This document shows positions 1-12,600 of a stretch of 18,584 bases of DNA, piece after piece; position 1 is the stretch's first letter; each line of letters begins with the position of its first letter. This DNA is from Candidatus Omnitrophota bacterium (GTDB taxonomy: Bacteria > Omnitrophota > Koll11 > Gorgyraeales > Gorgyraeaceae): contig JAHIRR010000163.1 of NCBI GenBank assembly GCA_018818505.1, forward strand, positions 1 to 18,584, given 5' to 3'. The position numbers were made by a program, and so were the translations under genes. The notes below the pieces were generated by a model. It did no database searches and was not told the DNA's origin. It saw nothing but the letters and a program-made list of their open reading frames with translations.

Positions 1-10
1 AGAATTTGTA

Positions 11-685
11 ATGTCTGGAGGAAAAGAAAGTGCATTTGGTACAAAGGTTGGCGAAGTAGTCAGGTCTGTTGGAGGCTTATTGTCCTTGAGAGCTGTCTTG
101 CTTTCAGGTTTAATACTTTCTATCACTAATTTCATAGCCTTATTAAAGCTGGACCTTTTAAATACTATTATGGTGTTTCCGACATTAATGGTAGGTATTG
201 GCTGTATGATAGGCATGTTTGTCATGAATGTTAAGGCCGGAGAGAATTTGGTGACGAGCAGTAAGATACTAAAGCCATTTGCAGTATTGTTTAATAAATC
301 TTCCAAGTTGCTTGGTTGGGGCATGGGCTTGACTACAGCTTATGGAATAGCGCTTGTGTTGAGCGCTGGATTACCATGGCTGTGGCTCCCGCTTTCTATA
401 GTTTCAGCTCAAGCTGCACTCCATCTTGCTGGCAAGAAGAGCAACCCTGTTTTTACGCGTTTTGCCTCTGAATTAGGACGCGCATATTGGACATCCATGG
501 GTGTTTTAATCTGGTTTATATTTGTGCCATTTTCATCTATGATTATTTTAACTATAGGAGGCCATCAGACAGCGATACCAATTATCACTTTAGCTAGCTT
601 GTTTTTGTACGCAGCTTTAGGAATCGCAGGCCTTATATTTTCTGGCAGGATAGTTGCCATGATTGAATTATGGCGCTGGAAGATA
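11..685 (+). other. Domain: N-terminal six-helix membrane region
   Basis: Residues 1-225 of the giant protein. Hydrophobic stretches lie near residues 24-45, 51-72, 99-120, 121-140, 158-184 and 187-219, separated by short basic loops, so about six membrane helices are likely. There is no cleavable signal peptide at the first ATG, which fits the idea that the frame begins further left. I do not recognise a transporter or enzyme family in it. It is followed by a charged helical linker (residues 220-290) leading into the first duplicated linker module. Confidence 0.7.
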
Positions 686-3600
686 AAATATAATAAATTC
701 TTAGGGGAATATAACGGAAGAAGAGACGAACTCGGATCTTCAGAAATTGCTAAAATAGAGGCGCTCGTAAACCAGATCCATACATTTATAGATCAAGAGG
801 CATATAATTATGCTGGGCAGTCCCTGGATGCGGCTTATCGCATTCTCGGCAGCAATCAGTCAATTAAAAAAGGTATCCAGCAGCAGAAAGAATCTCGCAA
901 CGCGCTGGATCAGTTCGTGAAGCTGCGCAAGGGGGATGAGCTATCCTCTAACCGTAACATTTTTTCTTTGCCGGATGAGAAAGCGTTTTCGGATCAGCTT
1001 GAAGGAGTTAGTATTCATGATATAAGGGCTGGGCCTGTCTCTGTAAAAGATAGTCCCTTTCAAAGTAAACCCACCCTTACTTCAAATAATTCCCTTAAGC
1101 TTAAACAAGAGCAGGCTGAAAAGGAACATAGATTAGAGAAACTCATAATTGTTGCCCATCGTGGCGGATATTTTGAAGGAGTTAAGGAAAATACAGTAGA
1201 AGCTATAAGCAGGTCAATCAAGCTGGGTGTTGACGCTGTAGAGTTTGATGTGCAGATGACAAAAGATGGCGAAATAGTCGCTATTCATGATGAATATATT
1301 AATAAAAAAAGAATCACTGAAATGGAGCTCAAAGAGATTAGGGAGATAGATAGAGACATCCCTACGCTTAATGAAATATTTAAGGTTGCTAAAGGAAAGG
1401 TCAGATTACATATTCATATTGTCTGGACAGAAGGGAAAGACAGAGCAATTATAGAAAGATTAGCAGGGTTTATTAGAAGCAATGGTATTGCAAGCGACGT
1501 TCTTATTATTTCTTTCTACGCAGGTGACTTACAATCGATGCGCAAGATTTATCCTGAAATTAAATGTTGCCTTATTTTTCAACCAGAGAGATTGCAAGGA
1601 GCATTAAAGGATTCAGACAAGATGCAGCAGCTTATAAGAGAGACGAAAAACATTGGTCCAGATTATATAACACTGCCAAGACAAGTTAAGGTTACTGCAG
1701 AAATTGTGAATAAATTGAGATATGAAGGGTTTTCTGTTGATGTTAATGAGGTAGATGTAGAAAACTTATTAGGATTAAATGCAGATATAGTTACTGCAAA
1801 TAAGCCTGGGGTTTTACTCGATGCGCGGAATATGTTTAGAGATGCGCAAACTTTAATTTCTTTCCTTGCTCAGAGAGATGAATTGCCTTCCAAGGCTGAT
1901 ATCTTGATGGTTTTTGGTAGCGAGTATCTGGAAGGTGTTTTTGAGGCTGTCGATTTAAAAGACAAAGTTGATGCTATTATGTTTGTTGGCGGCATAGGTC
2001 ATTCTACGGCTAATTTAATAGATAAAGCCAGTTATTATTTGGATGTAGAAAGAGATGTGTTAAGTAATTTGTCCGAATCTGAAATTATGCATCGTGTATT
2101 TAAGCAGGAATTATTGAAACGGCACAAAAAGCTAGGCAATATACAGGTTTATCTTGAGAAAGAATCAAGGAACTGTCAGGAGAATGTTGAGAAGGCAAGG
2201 GATTTAGTTGAAAAGGAGAAATTAGTTGCTAATAAGGTAATTTTAATTCAGCAGCCACCTCTGCAAAGAAGGATGGGGTTGACGTTTGATAAGCACTTTA
2301 GAGCTAACTTTCCAAAGGTTAAAGCATTTAATCATGCTGCATTTATTCCCGATAAAGACTTATTAAGAGACAAAAGATATGTGGCTACTTTGATAGATGA
2401 AGCAGAGAAATTAGAAATTTACTCAAGGCCACAATTTAGCTATATATCAGGACTTAATATAGACGGCGTTGAACCAGGAATGTTGCCACAAGATGTCAAG
2501 AAAGCCATTTACTCGCTTAAAAAGATGTTTTATCCAGGAAGATTCGTGGAGGCAAATGGAACACTGGTAGCGAGCCACTTAAGAATAGGCGAACAGGCAC
2601 GGACTGATATAAATCTACCTATACAGGTTGAGACAGGAACTTACAGGGCAGGCTCATCATTTACTAATTTTGCAACAGAGCGATATCAGGGAGTACTGCA
2701 TTTAAAAACTGGCGCAGCAGTAGTTAAAATTGGCCATCGCAGAATTAGCTTAAAAGCAGGCGATATTATTTCCTTATTTACAGATTCAGATGTAGAGTTT
2801 ACTGCTGATTCAGAATATATTGTTTTCAGGCAGACTGATTCCTCTTCTACGCAAGTAAATCTTAAGGAAACAGTTAATAACGAAATAGCTATTTCTTATA
2901 GAGATAAAGAGGGTAATTTAATAGCTACATTCCATAGAGCCGATATGCATTTCCCCTCAAAGATGGCTATGATGACACCTGTGAGCGCTGCTATAGGCAT
3001 TGGAATAAAGATAGCTGATGGAAAGGAAGAAGCGCATCGCCATGGAACAGAGGGAAAAAGTAAGATGGAGATACCTCTATGTATAAGTGGATCCTTCAAG
3101 GCTTATTTAGCAGATATAGAAGGTAAAGACGTAAAGGGAGTTGATGTTAAGAAGGATGAACTTTTGGTTTTATACCCTCATAGTGCCCATGGTTTTGAAT
3201 TTAATGGTGCTAAGATGGCTATCATACTACAGGATCCAGCATTAGCTGCGGAAAGGTCTGATAAGATAAAAGTTAATATAGAACAACAGAAAAAATCTCG
3301 CAGTGCACTGGATCAGTTTGTGAAACTACACAAGGGGGATGAGCTGTCCTCTAACCATGATATTTTTTCTTTGCCTGAAGAGAAAACGTTTACAAAAGTT
3401 AATGGAAAGGCCGTGGCGAATGGAGTGAGGGCCGGACCGGATGGGAGGATAAAAACCGCTTCTTTCAAAAATACACCTACCATTAGTTCAAATTCTTTAC
3501 TCGGGAAAAAGATCAAGCTTTCTTTGGATTTTATGAAAACAATCGATAGGCCAGTCAAGGCCACGCTGGTCATGCCCATATATGGGGATGCGGATGAAGT

Positions 3601-6600
3601 TGGTTTGAAGGCGACGGTAGGCCAGCTGCAGGAGCTTGTCAAGGCTAGTCATGACAATTTTAGCTGGCAGCTTATTTGTGTGGATGATGGTAGTCCGGAC
3701 AGGGAATTTGCCAGTCGCGTGAAAGAGATGTCACGTTCTGTTCTCTTGTCATTGCGAGGAGGCACCGAAGGTGCTGACGAAGCAATCTCAAAAACGGTTA
3801 GTGAGATTGCTTCGGCTGCCTTCGGCAGCCTCGCAATGACAGGGGGAGAGGGTGAGATTGCTTTGGCCGCTTCGCGGCTTCGCAATGACACGGGGGAGAC
3901 CTTTGGAGCTCCTAATGACATGGGAGACGATAGGATAAAGGTATTGACAATCTCTTCTGAAGAAAAGCAAGGCAGAAAAGGCGGGGCAGTGCATTTAGGA
4001 TTTGAAGAGGCGCTGAAAGGCGATGCTGATTATATTGGTTATATTGATGCTGATAGCTATAAGAGCATTGATAATCGTCAGTTAGGGCTTTTGGTCGAGC
4101 CGCTATATAAAGGTGAGGTAGATGTTGCTATTGGCTCGCGCTGGTGCAAGGATGGCGTAGCTGAGAATATGCCATTTCTCTTAGCCCAGTCCAGCAAGAT
4201 ATATAACAGGCTTATTCATTTAATACTTCCGCGTCTAAAAGATATAAATGATACGCAGAGGGGCTTCAAGCTCTTTAAGAGAGAAGCTGTTTCTAAAATC
4301 TTACCTTTAGCCAGGGATAAGTCCCTTAGCTTTGACACAGAGCTCCTGATTTTGGCAGGTAAGATCAGCGAGGTTGGCATCTATTGGTATGAAACAGGAA
4401 ACCGCACCTTTAACATGTTCACAGAAGGCCCCAAGATGCTGGAGAATGTATGGGAGCAGAGGCAGAGGCTTGCGTCGAACGAGCTTAGTAATAATTTTTC
4501 AAAATCAAAACAGGCCTTGAGAGTGTTTTTTAATATACATAATTTAAATGTAGGGGAGGGCGCCCTTATTTTATTGGCAGAGAAAATGTCATGCGACCCT
4601 GATGTTTATAGCAAGGATATTATAGTGAAGTTAGCCAATACGATATTGGCCAGGAGGAAAAATAAAAAACGGGTTATTACCTTAGAAGACGCAAAGAACT
4701 TGATAGCAGAGATAGAGTGGTCTGTTGTATTGGATGAGTTTGATGAGCTGAAGGCAGAACCAGGCGTAAAGCAGCCTTATTTTGCCTTATCCAGAAATAT
4801 AAAGGCTATAAAAAATCTTTGCGCCAGGCTGAAGACGAATACTGAGTGGCATAAGTATTTTGATCATTATAGCAGCAGGGCCTTGGATTATTTAAAGAAG
4901 AGCGACCTTGATCTTATATATCCTGATGATGCAGGACTTATCATGGCCTCGAGGATAGTGAGAAATATAATCAGAAATGATCCGAGTGGATATAGCGATG
5001 ACAGCATAGAGATTTTAGTATGCTCGGCCATATTCAGGGAAATAAAAAGGCTTATAGATTCAGAAGAGCCAGATACAAGATTCGATGCAAGAGTCCGCCG
5101 CATATTGTCCAGGGAGGGGAAAGACAGAGAATTCATAGGTAAGGTAATAGCCGTAGTAAATGGCATAGAAGATAGCGGTATGCATGAGGATTTATTAATA
5201 AAGGCGCTTGATGGAGCCGCAGAGTTAATAAAACCGATTAAACTCAGGAGGATTAGAAGAGTCTTTAGCGCTGGCTATGAGACAGCGCCTTTTACTCGAA
5301 TGCTGGCAATAAGCGCGGTTATAGCGGGTTTATTTATTATAGCGCCATATTTTGCTATAGGCGCAGGCATTTTGGGTGTTTTAGTATCTTTCTTGCAGCC
5401 GCGTGAACAGAAGATCCTGACAGATACACAGAAGTTAAAGTTATTTCTTATGGATCTAAAGGCGAATAAGAAATCTGACTTGCATTTGAGAGAGGTATTG
5501 ACTGGCGCGCCTCATAAGATAAGGATAATAACAGATAGAAAAGATGCGAATCTAAACTGGAAAGACAAATGGTGGAGACTCTTTCTATATCCTGTCTGGC
5601 TGTCAGAGAAGGAGGGAAACGTTATTATAATAAATGCATGGAATCACCTAATGTTCAGGAATAAGGGCATGCTTGAGCATTGGTTTTTACGCGCGCTGTA
5701 CAGAAATTATATCTATACCAGAAATAACGGCAGCGGAATTCATGCAAATAAATTTTTCATGAATGCAGAGGCAGATTATTTCGCGTTTACAAGGAGCTGG
5801 ACCTTACAGTCTATAGCGCCGGCAGCTTTGTATATAACGCTTAATACTATTATCGCGTTTTTTATGTCAATAAAGGACTATATTGTCAGAAATATTCACG
5901 GCCTGATAGGTCTTGTCAGGGCCTTGAGAGGATTTAAGGAGATATTACCTCAAGGCCAGGCCTCGATCATTAAACTGGCAGGTCTAGTCAGATCTACCAA
6001 CGCCTTTAATAGATACAGGGCGTCGCGTGATCTGCCTGTGGCAATTGTGTTTGATCCCAGGGCTTATAAAGGGGATCTATCCAATGAGGTATGGAGGATA
6101 GCCTATGTAGATGGCGAACATTTTAAGGGCTTAATACCTGTATGCGCGAATGAAAGGAACTCTGCGTTTACAACGTCTTTAGCTGAGTTGTCTTATCATG
6201 GGGCCAAGAATGAAAATGATTTTGGCGCTCGCATTAAGACACTGCTGGATGAGACAGTATATATTGCCAACAGGATGGATATGAAAGGATTTTTATGGAA
6301 CAATCCTTTTGACGGCGCAGCAGCAGTGATCCTGGCTGATCCTAATGCTTCAAAGAAAAAGACAATAGAAAAATTCTCAGGCTCTATATCGATCTTAAAA
6401 AAGGAAAGCATTGGTAAACAGCTTATCCTCAAACCCGGATTTAATACCAACGAAGAAACCATGAAGCTTGTCAGTGAGAATTGCAGTCTCGGCGGGGCTG
6501 GTATGGATATCGCTGTTACTTCGAATCCAGGGGATAAGCGCAGCTGGCCGCATATAAAATGGCAATTATCAGCTGTCGGGATCATCGAGAGCTTGATCAC

Positions 6601-9600
6601 AACTGTAAGGATGCTGAGAAAATACGGAGATAAGGTCCCGAAATTTAAATTGGGTCAGGATGAAGAGATCTCAGTCATATTGTATGGATTCAGAGATATA
6701 AATTATTCTATTTTCCAACTTTTAGTGGAAAGGTATAGACATTTAAATATTAAAATAAAAGGCGTATCAGATGGTAAAGGCGCTATTTATAATTCTAACG
6801 GCCTGGACCCTAAGATTCTAAAGAGATTAAAGAGAAAAGAGCTCTCTATTATTAAATATAATGACGAGATCGATAATTCTACACCTGAGGCTGAGATCTT
6901 AATGGGTGATGACATTTTAAGCAAAGAGGCGGTCTTTCTTATTCCAGCGGCAGGTACAAGGGCCATAAATAAATGGAACATTGATAAACTGAAAGCAAAG
7001 GTGATACTTGAGGCTGGAAATCTGAACGTGGATTGGAAGATCATACAAGCGCTTCACGATAAAGGCATACTCTTTATACCAGGCCTTATCACGAATGGCG
7101 GAGGCGCGCTTGGCTCAGCAAGGGAATTTATTGATTTACAGAAGTCTAAATCATTTAAGCCGAATAGAGATGATATAAGGCAGCATCTCTTGCATCTAAT
7201 TGAATGCACCTCGATCCTCTTGAATAAATTGACGCTTGAGAAGTGGATCGAACTGAATAAAAATGATTTTACTCCTTCAGATATCATTAACCTGACAGCG
7301 GATCTAATAAGAAAAAAACGCAACAAGTTACTTTTTGAGCCTACAGATGAGACTATAGCCCTGGCTGAGCGCAAGGCAGTCCTTATCATGCTTGAGCATG
7401 TAGCCTGGCTTATGGCCTCGTGTGATGTTGCGCATAAAGAAGTTTTATTTGGATCCAGTGATATGAAGAGGCTTATGGAAATTTTATCAGATTCAGATGA
7501 TATTTATGAAAGAATGGACGCGGCTTATATCCTTGGAGAAAAAAGAGCAGAAGATGCAGTGGATGTACTGTGTAAGGCTGCGATGGATTGGTCTAGTGAT
7601 TACAGGGTGCAGAAGAATGCCTGCCAGGCGCTGGGTAAGATCGGCTCTGCAAAAGGCCTTGAGGCGTTAAGGAAGGTTGCGCTGATGAGAACAAGCAGTA
7701 AGGATAGAGAAAAGGTTTTAAATGAAGCAAGGCTTGCTATCCAGAGCATGGTTCCGGATGTAGAGGCATTCTTAAAGCAGGTTAAAGATGTAAAGACAGT
7801 GGAGATCTCAGATGAATTGATCGAAAAGGAGGCGAATGAGGCAATAAAAGGCTGGTATAAGATGATCAAGCTGTCTATGAAAAGGCCAGAGCCCTTTATG
7901 CTCAGGAGGTATCTAGATGGCGACTGCGGTTTTGCCGCATGCGGAAAAACAACTTACGCGTATAAACTCATGGACAAGATAAAAGAACTCCTGCCAGGCT
8001 ATTTTAAGAAATGGAAGATAGAGGGGAAAATCTCAATGTCAGAGGTAATTGTAGATTCGCAGGATGATTATCTTATTGGTAAAAATGATAGAGTATCACA
8101 ATTACATGTTCTGGGTATAAAGGATGTTGCAAAACATGAGACATGGATCGGCAAATGGGACTTTAAATGGTTTTTTGAAAATATCACAGGGCTCTTTGAG
8201 GGCGATGCTATAGATAAGCCTATTTTTGATCATTCAACGCGCAAGAGGAAGAAAGAGGTAGAGCATATTGAAGCGGGAAACAATATGATCATTATCGTAG
8301 AAGGGATATTTATTTATACAGACCCATCTATAAATCATAAGTTTAGCCGCAAGGTGTTTATTGATGCGTCGCGGGAGACGAGGTTAAAAAGGGAGATTCA
8401 GAGATATATTGATGCTGGCAAGTATTTTGACCTGGCGCTGGATGAGTTGATCGCAAAGGCTGAGCGCAAAAGCGCCACAGAGGACCTGCCCATAATCCAG
8501 AATGAGAAAAAGCTTGCCGACCTTATCATAAGCACGGAGAACATAAAAGTCCCTGAGTATGTAAATGGTTTTGTGAACGCGTTAAAGGAATATAAAGAAT
8601 GGGAAGGCCCTGAAAATGTGGCACCATTAACCGCAAAGGCAGAAAAAATACAGAGTTTATTTAAGGATGCCTCATTTGACGGAGTCCGCGGTTCGCCTAT
8701 AGGAGAAAAGACTCTTGTACGGCTTTACCAGAATACTCTCGCAGAAAAAGACACGCCTTTATTCAAAACCCTTTCCGGCTTAGTCACCTTACAGAATCAG
8801 GACAATTGGACAGAAGTCACTCCTGAGCAGAGATCCGAGAATCTCGACAATATAATATTAAGGCATGGCATGGAAAAACAAACTCATAGCTTTATCTACG
8901 AAGCCATTGGCGCATCACTTGCTTTGAATAGTATTTTAAATAAAAGATTCAAGCTCTATGTCTTTGATTTTGACGATACGTTGGCCAGGGCGGGGCACAG
9001 GATAACAAGGAAGATGCTTAAGGAGCTGTTGTTTATATTGAAGCAGGGCGGCCATGCGGCGATTCTTACGGGCAGGGGCATGGAAAGAGCTGGGCAGATA
9101 GCCGGCTTAAGAGAACTGCTTGTTGAAGATATAGACACTCAGACAAAAATAGACTATAGAAACCAGATACATTTTCTATGCGAGACTGGCGGAGATGTAT
9201 GGGGATTTGATGATAAAGGAGAGCTTGTGCATGATAAAGAGGCGAGTATAGCATTAGGAGAAGATGTAAAGCAGGAAACTGATAGATGTATGAGAGAAGT
9301 TGCTGCTGAGCTGGGTTTAGAGGCCGAGCTTGCTGGGGGGAAAGGCCTATTTATTATTAAGCGAGACTCTGAGATGTCTTTATATTTCAAGGACAAGAAA
9401 CTACTTCATCATTTAGACAAGGCTAAGGAGAGACTGCAGAAGTTTCTCAAGGGCTTTGATGTGATTGTAGAACGCTCTTCAGTAGCAATAGATGTGACCA
9501 GAGTTACTAAAGAAGAGAGCATCGAGGTCCTGCGCAAGAAGCTGGGTATTCAAGCCAAGGATATACTTGTTGGAGGCGATGGTTATAATGACCTCGGCAT

Positions 9601-12600
9601 GCTGAGGGTAGTCTTGGAACAGGGCGGCACAGCTATCTTTGCAGGAGATCCAGAGATATTAAAGGTCTTATCCGAATATTTGGAAAACGTCATAGTCGTA
9701 AGAGGACCTACTGGCGTGAGAAAGGCCTTAGGATATGCAAGAGTCAATCATATCAAGAGAGAAAGAGAGGCCTATAAAAAGCGATTCAAGCTATTGCGGA
9801 AGTTAGAGGATTTAATCAAGAACAAAAGATATACAGATGCGCTTAGAAGCTATAGAGAGTATGTCGATAGCTATCCAGGATTTCTTAGTAATGGTTTAAA
9901 GGGCCTAGCCAGGAAAGCCGCCCTAAGATTAATAAAACCCCGCATAAAACAAACGAAAAATCCCGAGGCAAAAACCCTTCTGATAAACGGTTATAATTAT
10001 CTTCTAAATGGCGATGATTTCCACGCTGAGCAGGAATTTGGCCAGCTCTGGAAGTGTGATCGCACTTTAGTCAGTCTCTGGAATGCGCTGAGCGTGCATT
10101 ACTTTGGAGACGTCTACCAAGTTGTTCGGGAAGCTGCCCCAGATTCAATAGGGAAGCTGTCTTTTTTAAAAACTATGGAAGATAAAAAGGGGAATCCTGT
10201 TAAGGTCATTATACAAACATTAGAGAAGAACGATTTAGAAAACGCGATAGACTTAAACAATGAGACATGGGGGGATAGTTTCAGGTTGAGGATGGAAGAC
10301 GGGGAGAGGATTTTTGAGAATAATAAAGGCGGACATCTGCTTGCGAGGAATGAAGGGGGTGAAATTATAGGCGTTGTGTGGTGCGCCTCATTGTATAGTA
10401 AAGATATAAAAAGAATTCCTCCCTCACTTAAAAAGATTATGTCCATAAAAAGAGGAAGCGGAGAAAAGAAGGACAATCGTTGGCTGCACTATGCAGTAGC
10501 AATTAAAAAAGATTATCAGGAGATAGGCCTTGGTCCGAAGATCGCTACAGCATTATTGAATGCAACAGAGCCTTTATCAGAAGGAATGGGTAGATACACC
10601 TATAGCCCGATGAGCGGATACGGAAAATATAAAAGCCAGATGAGCGCCGTATCTTATCTGATGCGAGTTAAGCTGACCAAGGATGGAGGCGGCGGCGTAG
10701 AAGATTATTTGGATTATAAGAAACAGGGTAAGGAGTCCTTTAGAGAATACCTGGAAAGAAAAGGCCGCAGCCCGACTAAAATACTCTGGAAAGACTATGA
10801 AGACTTTAAGGCTCAAGGGGGCCTGTCACTCGAAGATTATATCCTTCAAGAAAGACGCAGTCTCGCCTGCACAGCAGCAAATCTCCATGTTAAAAACGGC
10901 GCTAAAATAGTCCGCGTTATTAAAAGAGGCAGAGAAGGCGACATAAATGCGGGCGAGGCGGCTTTAATAACCGAATATAGAAAATTAGTAGGCGAAGAAA
11001 GGCAGGATTTTAAAACCCTCTTCCGTACCTTTGACAGTCTGAGCTCGAATAAAAATATATTCGCCAGGACAAGTGCCTTTGTCTTCGCAGTTGCAATGCT
11101 TATCTATCATGGCCTTGGCAGGCATTATAAATTATTAGATGCAATAATAATTATTAGTGTAGTGCCCACTGCATTATATATGTTTAAGATCTGTGATACT
11201 GCAGCTGAGAGATTTAGACATTTTCTGAAATCTCTTTCTGCATCGTTAGTTGGTGATTTAAAAGTGCAGGACAAGCCGTTGGTACAAAGAAGGGCTCAGT
11301 TCAAGCAGCAACTCAGCGAAATCCTTGGCAAAGGTTTCGGGGCAAAATATGACCATGCCTTCATAACGCCTGCTTTAACAGAGGATACACAGGTCTATGA
11401 TGCACTCTTTGAATTGCTCGGCGATGATTTTGACTTTGAACTTAAAAAGCCTGAGACTGCCGGATTCGATAAAGAAGATAATGCGATAGTGTATGTGAAG
11501 TTTGACAGCGAAGAAAAGCTGATAGCATATTTGCATAATCATTTAATGACTATTCTGCATCCTCGAATGGCCAGTATATATTTCCGTATAACAGATAGAT
11601 ATTTTAAGGCGCCTTATAAAGTAGATGGCCGACTCTTGGCATTTTATATAGTATTCAGCCAGTTGAAAAATATCAGGCAATTAGGATATGGAATGGCAGA
11701 TGTGGATTCCTTCTTAGGGCTGAAAAAGATTGATAGGGACGGCCGTAAGGGTATAGAGATTAGAATGATAGATAATGGCCCTGGCTTTGAAGATATACGC
11801 TCTGCATTTGAACCTGAACTTCCTTATGCCTTTAAGCGCAAAGAAGGCGGTCATGGTTTGTTAGTGACGCGTTACCTTGTTACCCTAGCAGGCCTAGGTG
11901 ACGTTGAGATAACCTCCCAAGGTAAAAAGGTCGTGTATCGCGCAGGCGAAGTTGAGGCTGAAGAACACGTTGTCAACGACACTGGCCTGACAGAAGTAAA
12001 AATCAGCATATTCCAGCCCGAGACAATTGCTTCGAATGCAAACCAGTTCATGGAAGAATTTGCAGATCAGCATGATTCTGTAAGCTTTACAACATATAAC
12101 GATCGGCCTTTTGTTTCTATAGAAAAAGGCCCAGAAGATGTCATACACCTTCTCGTTAAAAAAGGATTGCATATAAAGGATGTAGAGAAGTTTAAAGGCA
12201 AGGCCTTTGATATACAAGATCATAGAAGGATACGAGGACGTTTTCATGTATTAGACGATGGTTCTATTGCATTTTCACCTAATAGGCTAAAGGGGATTGA
12301 GGATACAGAATTTATAACAGGATTAGTGAATGAGTTATTAAAATTCAAAAGCAAGAAGAAGTCTCTAGAGCTTCCTGATAATGTCAAGTTTTGGACAGAT
12401 GCCAGCGAGCTCTATAGATACTTTTTAAAGATCAAGATAGGAGAGCTTGAAAGAAGGGAAAGAGAAATATTTTTGCAACACCTCGGAGATTTACCATGGA
12501 GACCAGATGAAGGAAGAAAATTGGATGAAGGTGAATTAGCTGCTCTAGGCCTTGAGGAACTTTATGGTTTAAAGATGTTGAGATTCGGCAAGGGAAGGAA

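Larger units (their letters stand above)
3512..4444 (+). other. Domain: family 2 glycosyltransferase (GT-A fold), interrupted by a repeat-encoded insert
   Basis: Residues 1168-1478. It transfers a sugar from a nucleotide- or lipid-linked donor; the closest style is dolichyl-phosphate-sugar synthases. Visible motifs: ATLVMPIYGDADE at the first strand, VDDGSPD (1224-1230), GRKGGA (1321-1326), the metal-binding DAD at 1346-1348, GSRW (1375-1378) and NDTQRGFKLF (1413-1422). Between VDDGSPD and GRKGGA, where the family has only a few residues, there are about 67 extra residues (1241-1307) encoded by palindromic repeats. Without them the domain is of normal length and continuous (DRIKVL resumes the expected strand). 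The catalytic residues look intact, so activity is possible if the insert loops out. Confidence 0.93.

Noticed and set aside
3749..3897. Repeat array considered as a sequencing or assembly error in the glycosyltransferase
   Set aside because: The frame is intact on both sides and the domain resumes exactly; the same family recurs at 17610, so a genuine insertion is more likely, although read mapping was not available.
7925..7939. Small hairpin TGCGG/CCGCA over the Walker A codons of the first P-loop domain
   Set aside because: Only 5 bp and in a conserved coding motif; likely chance.
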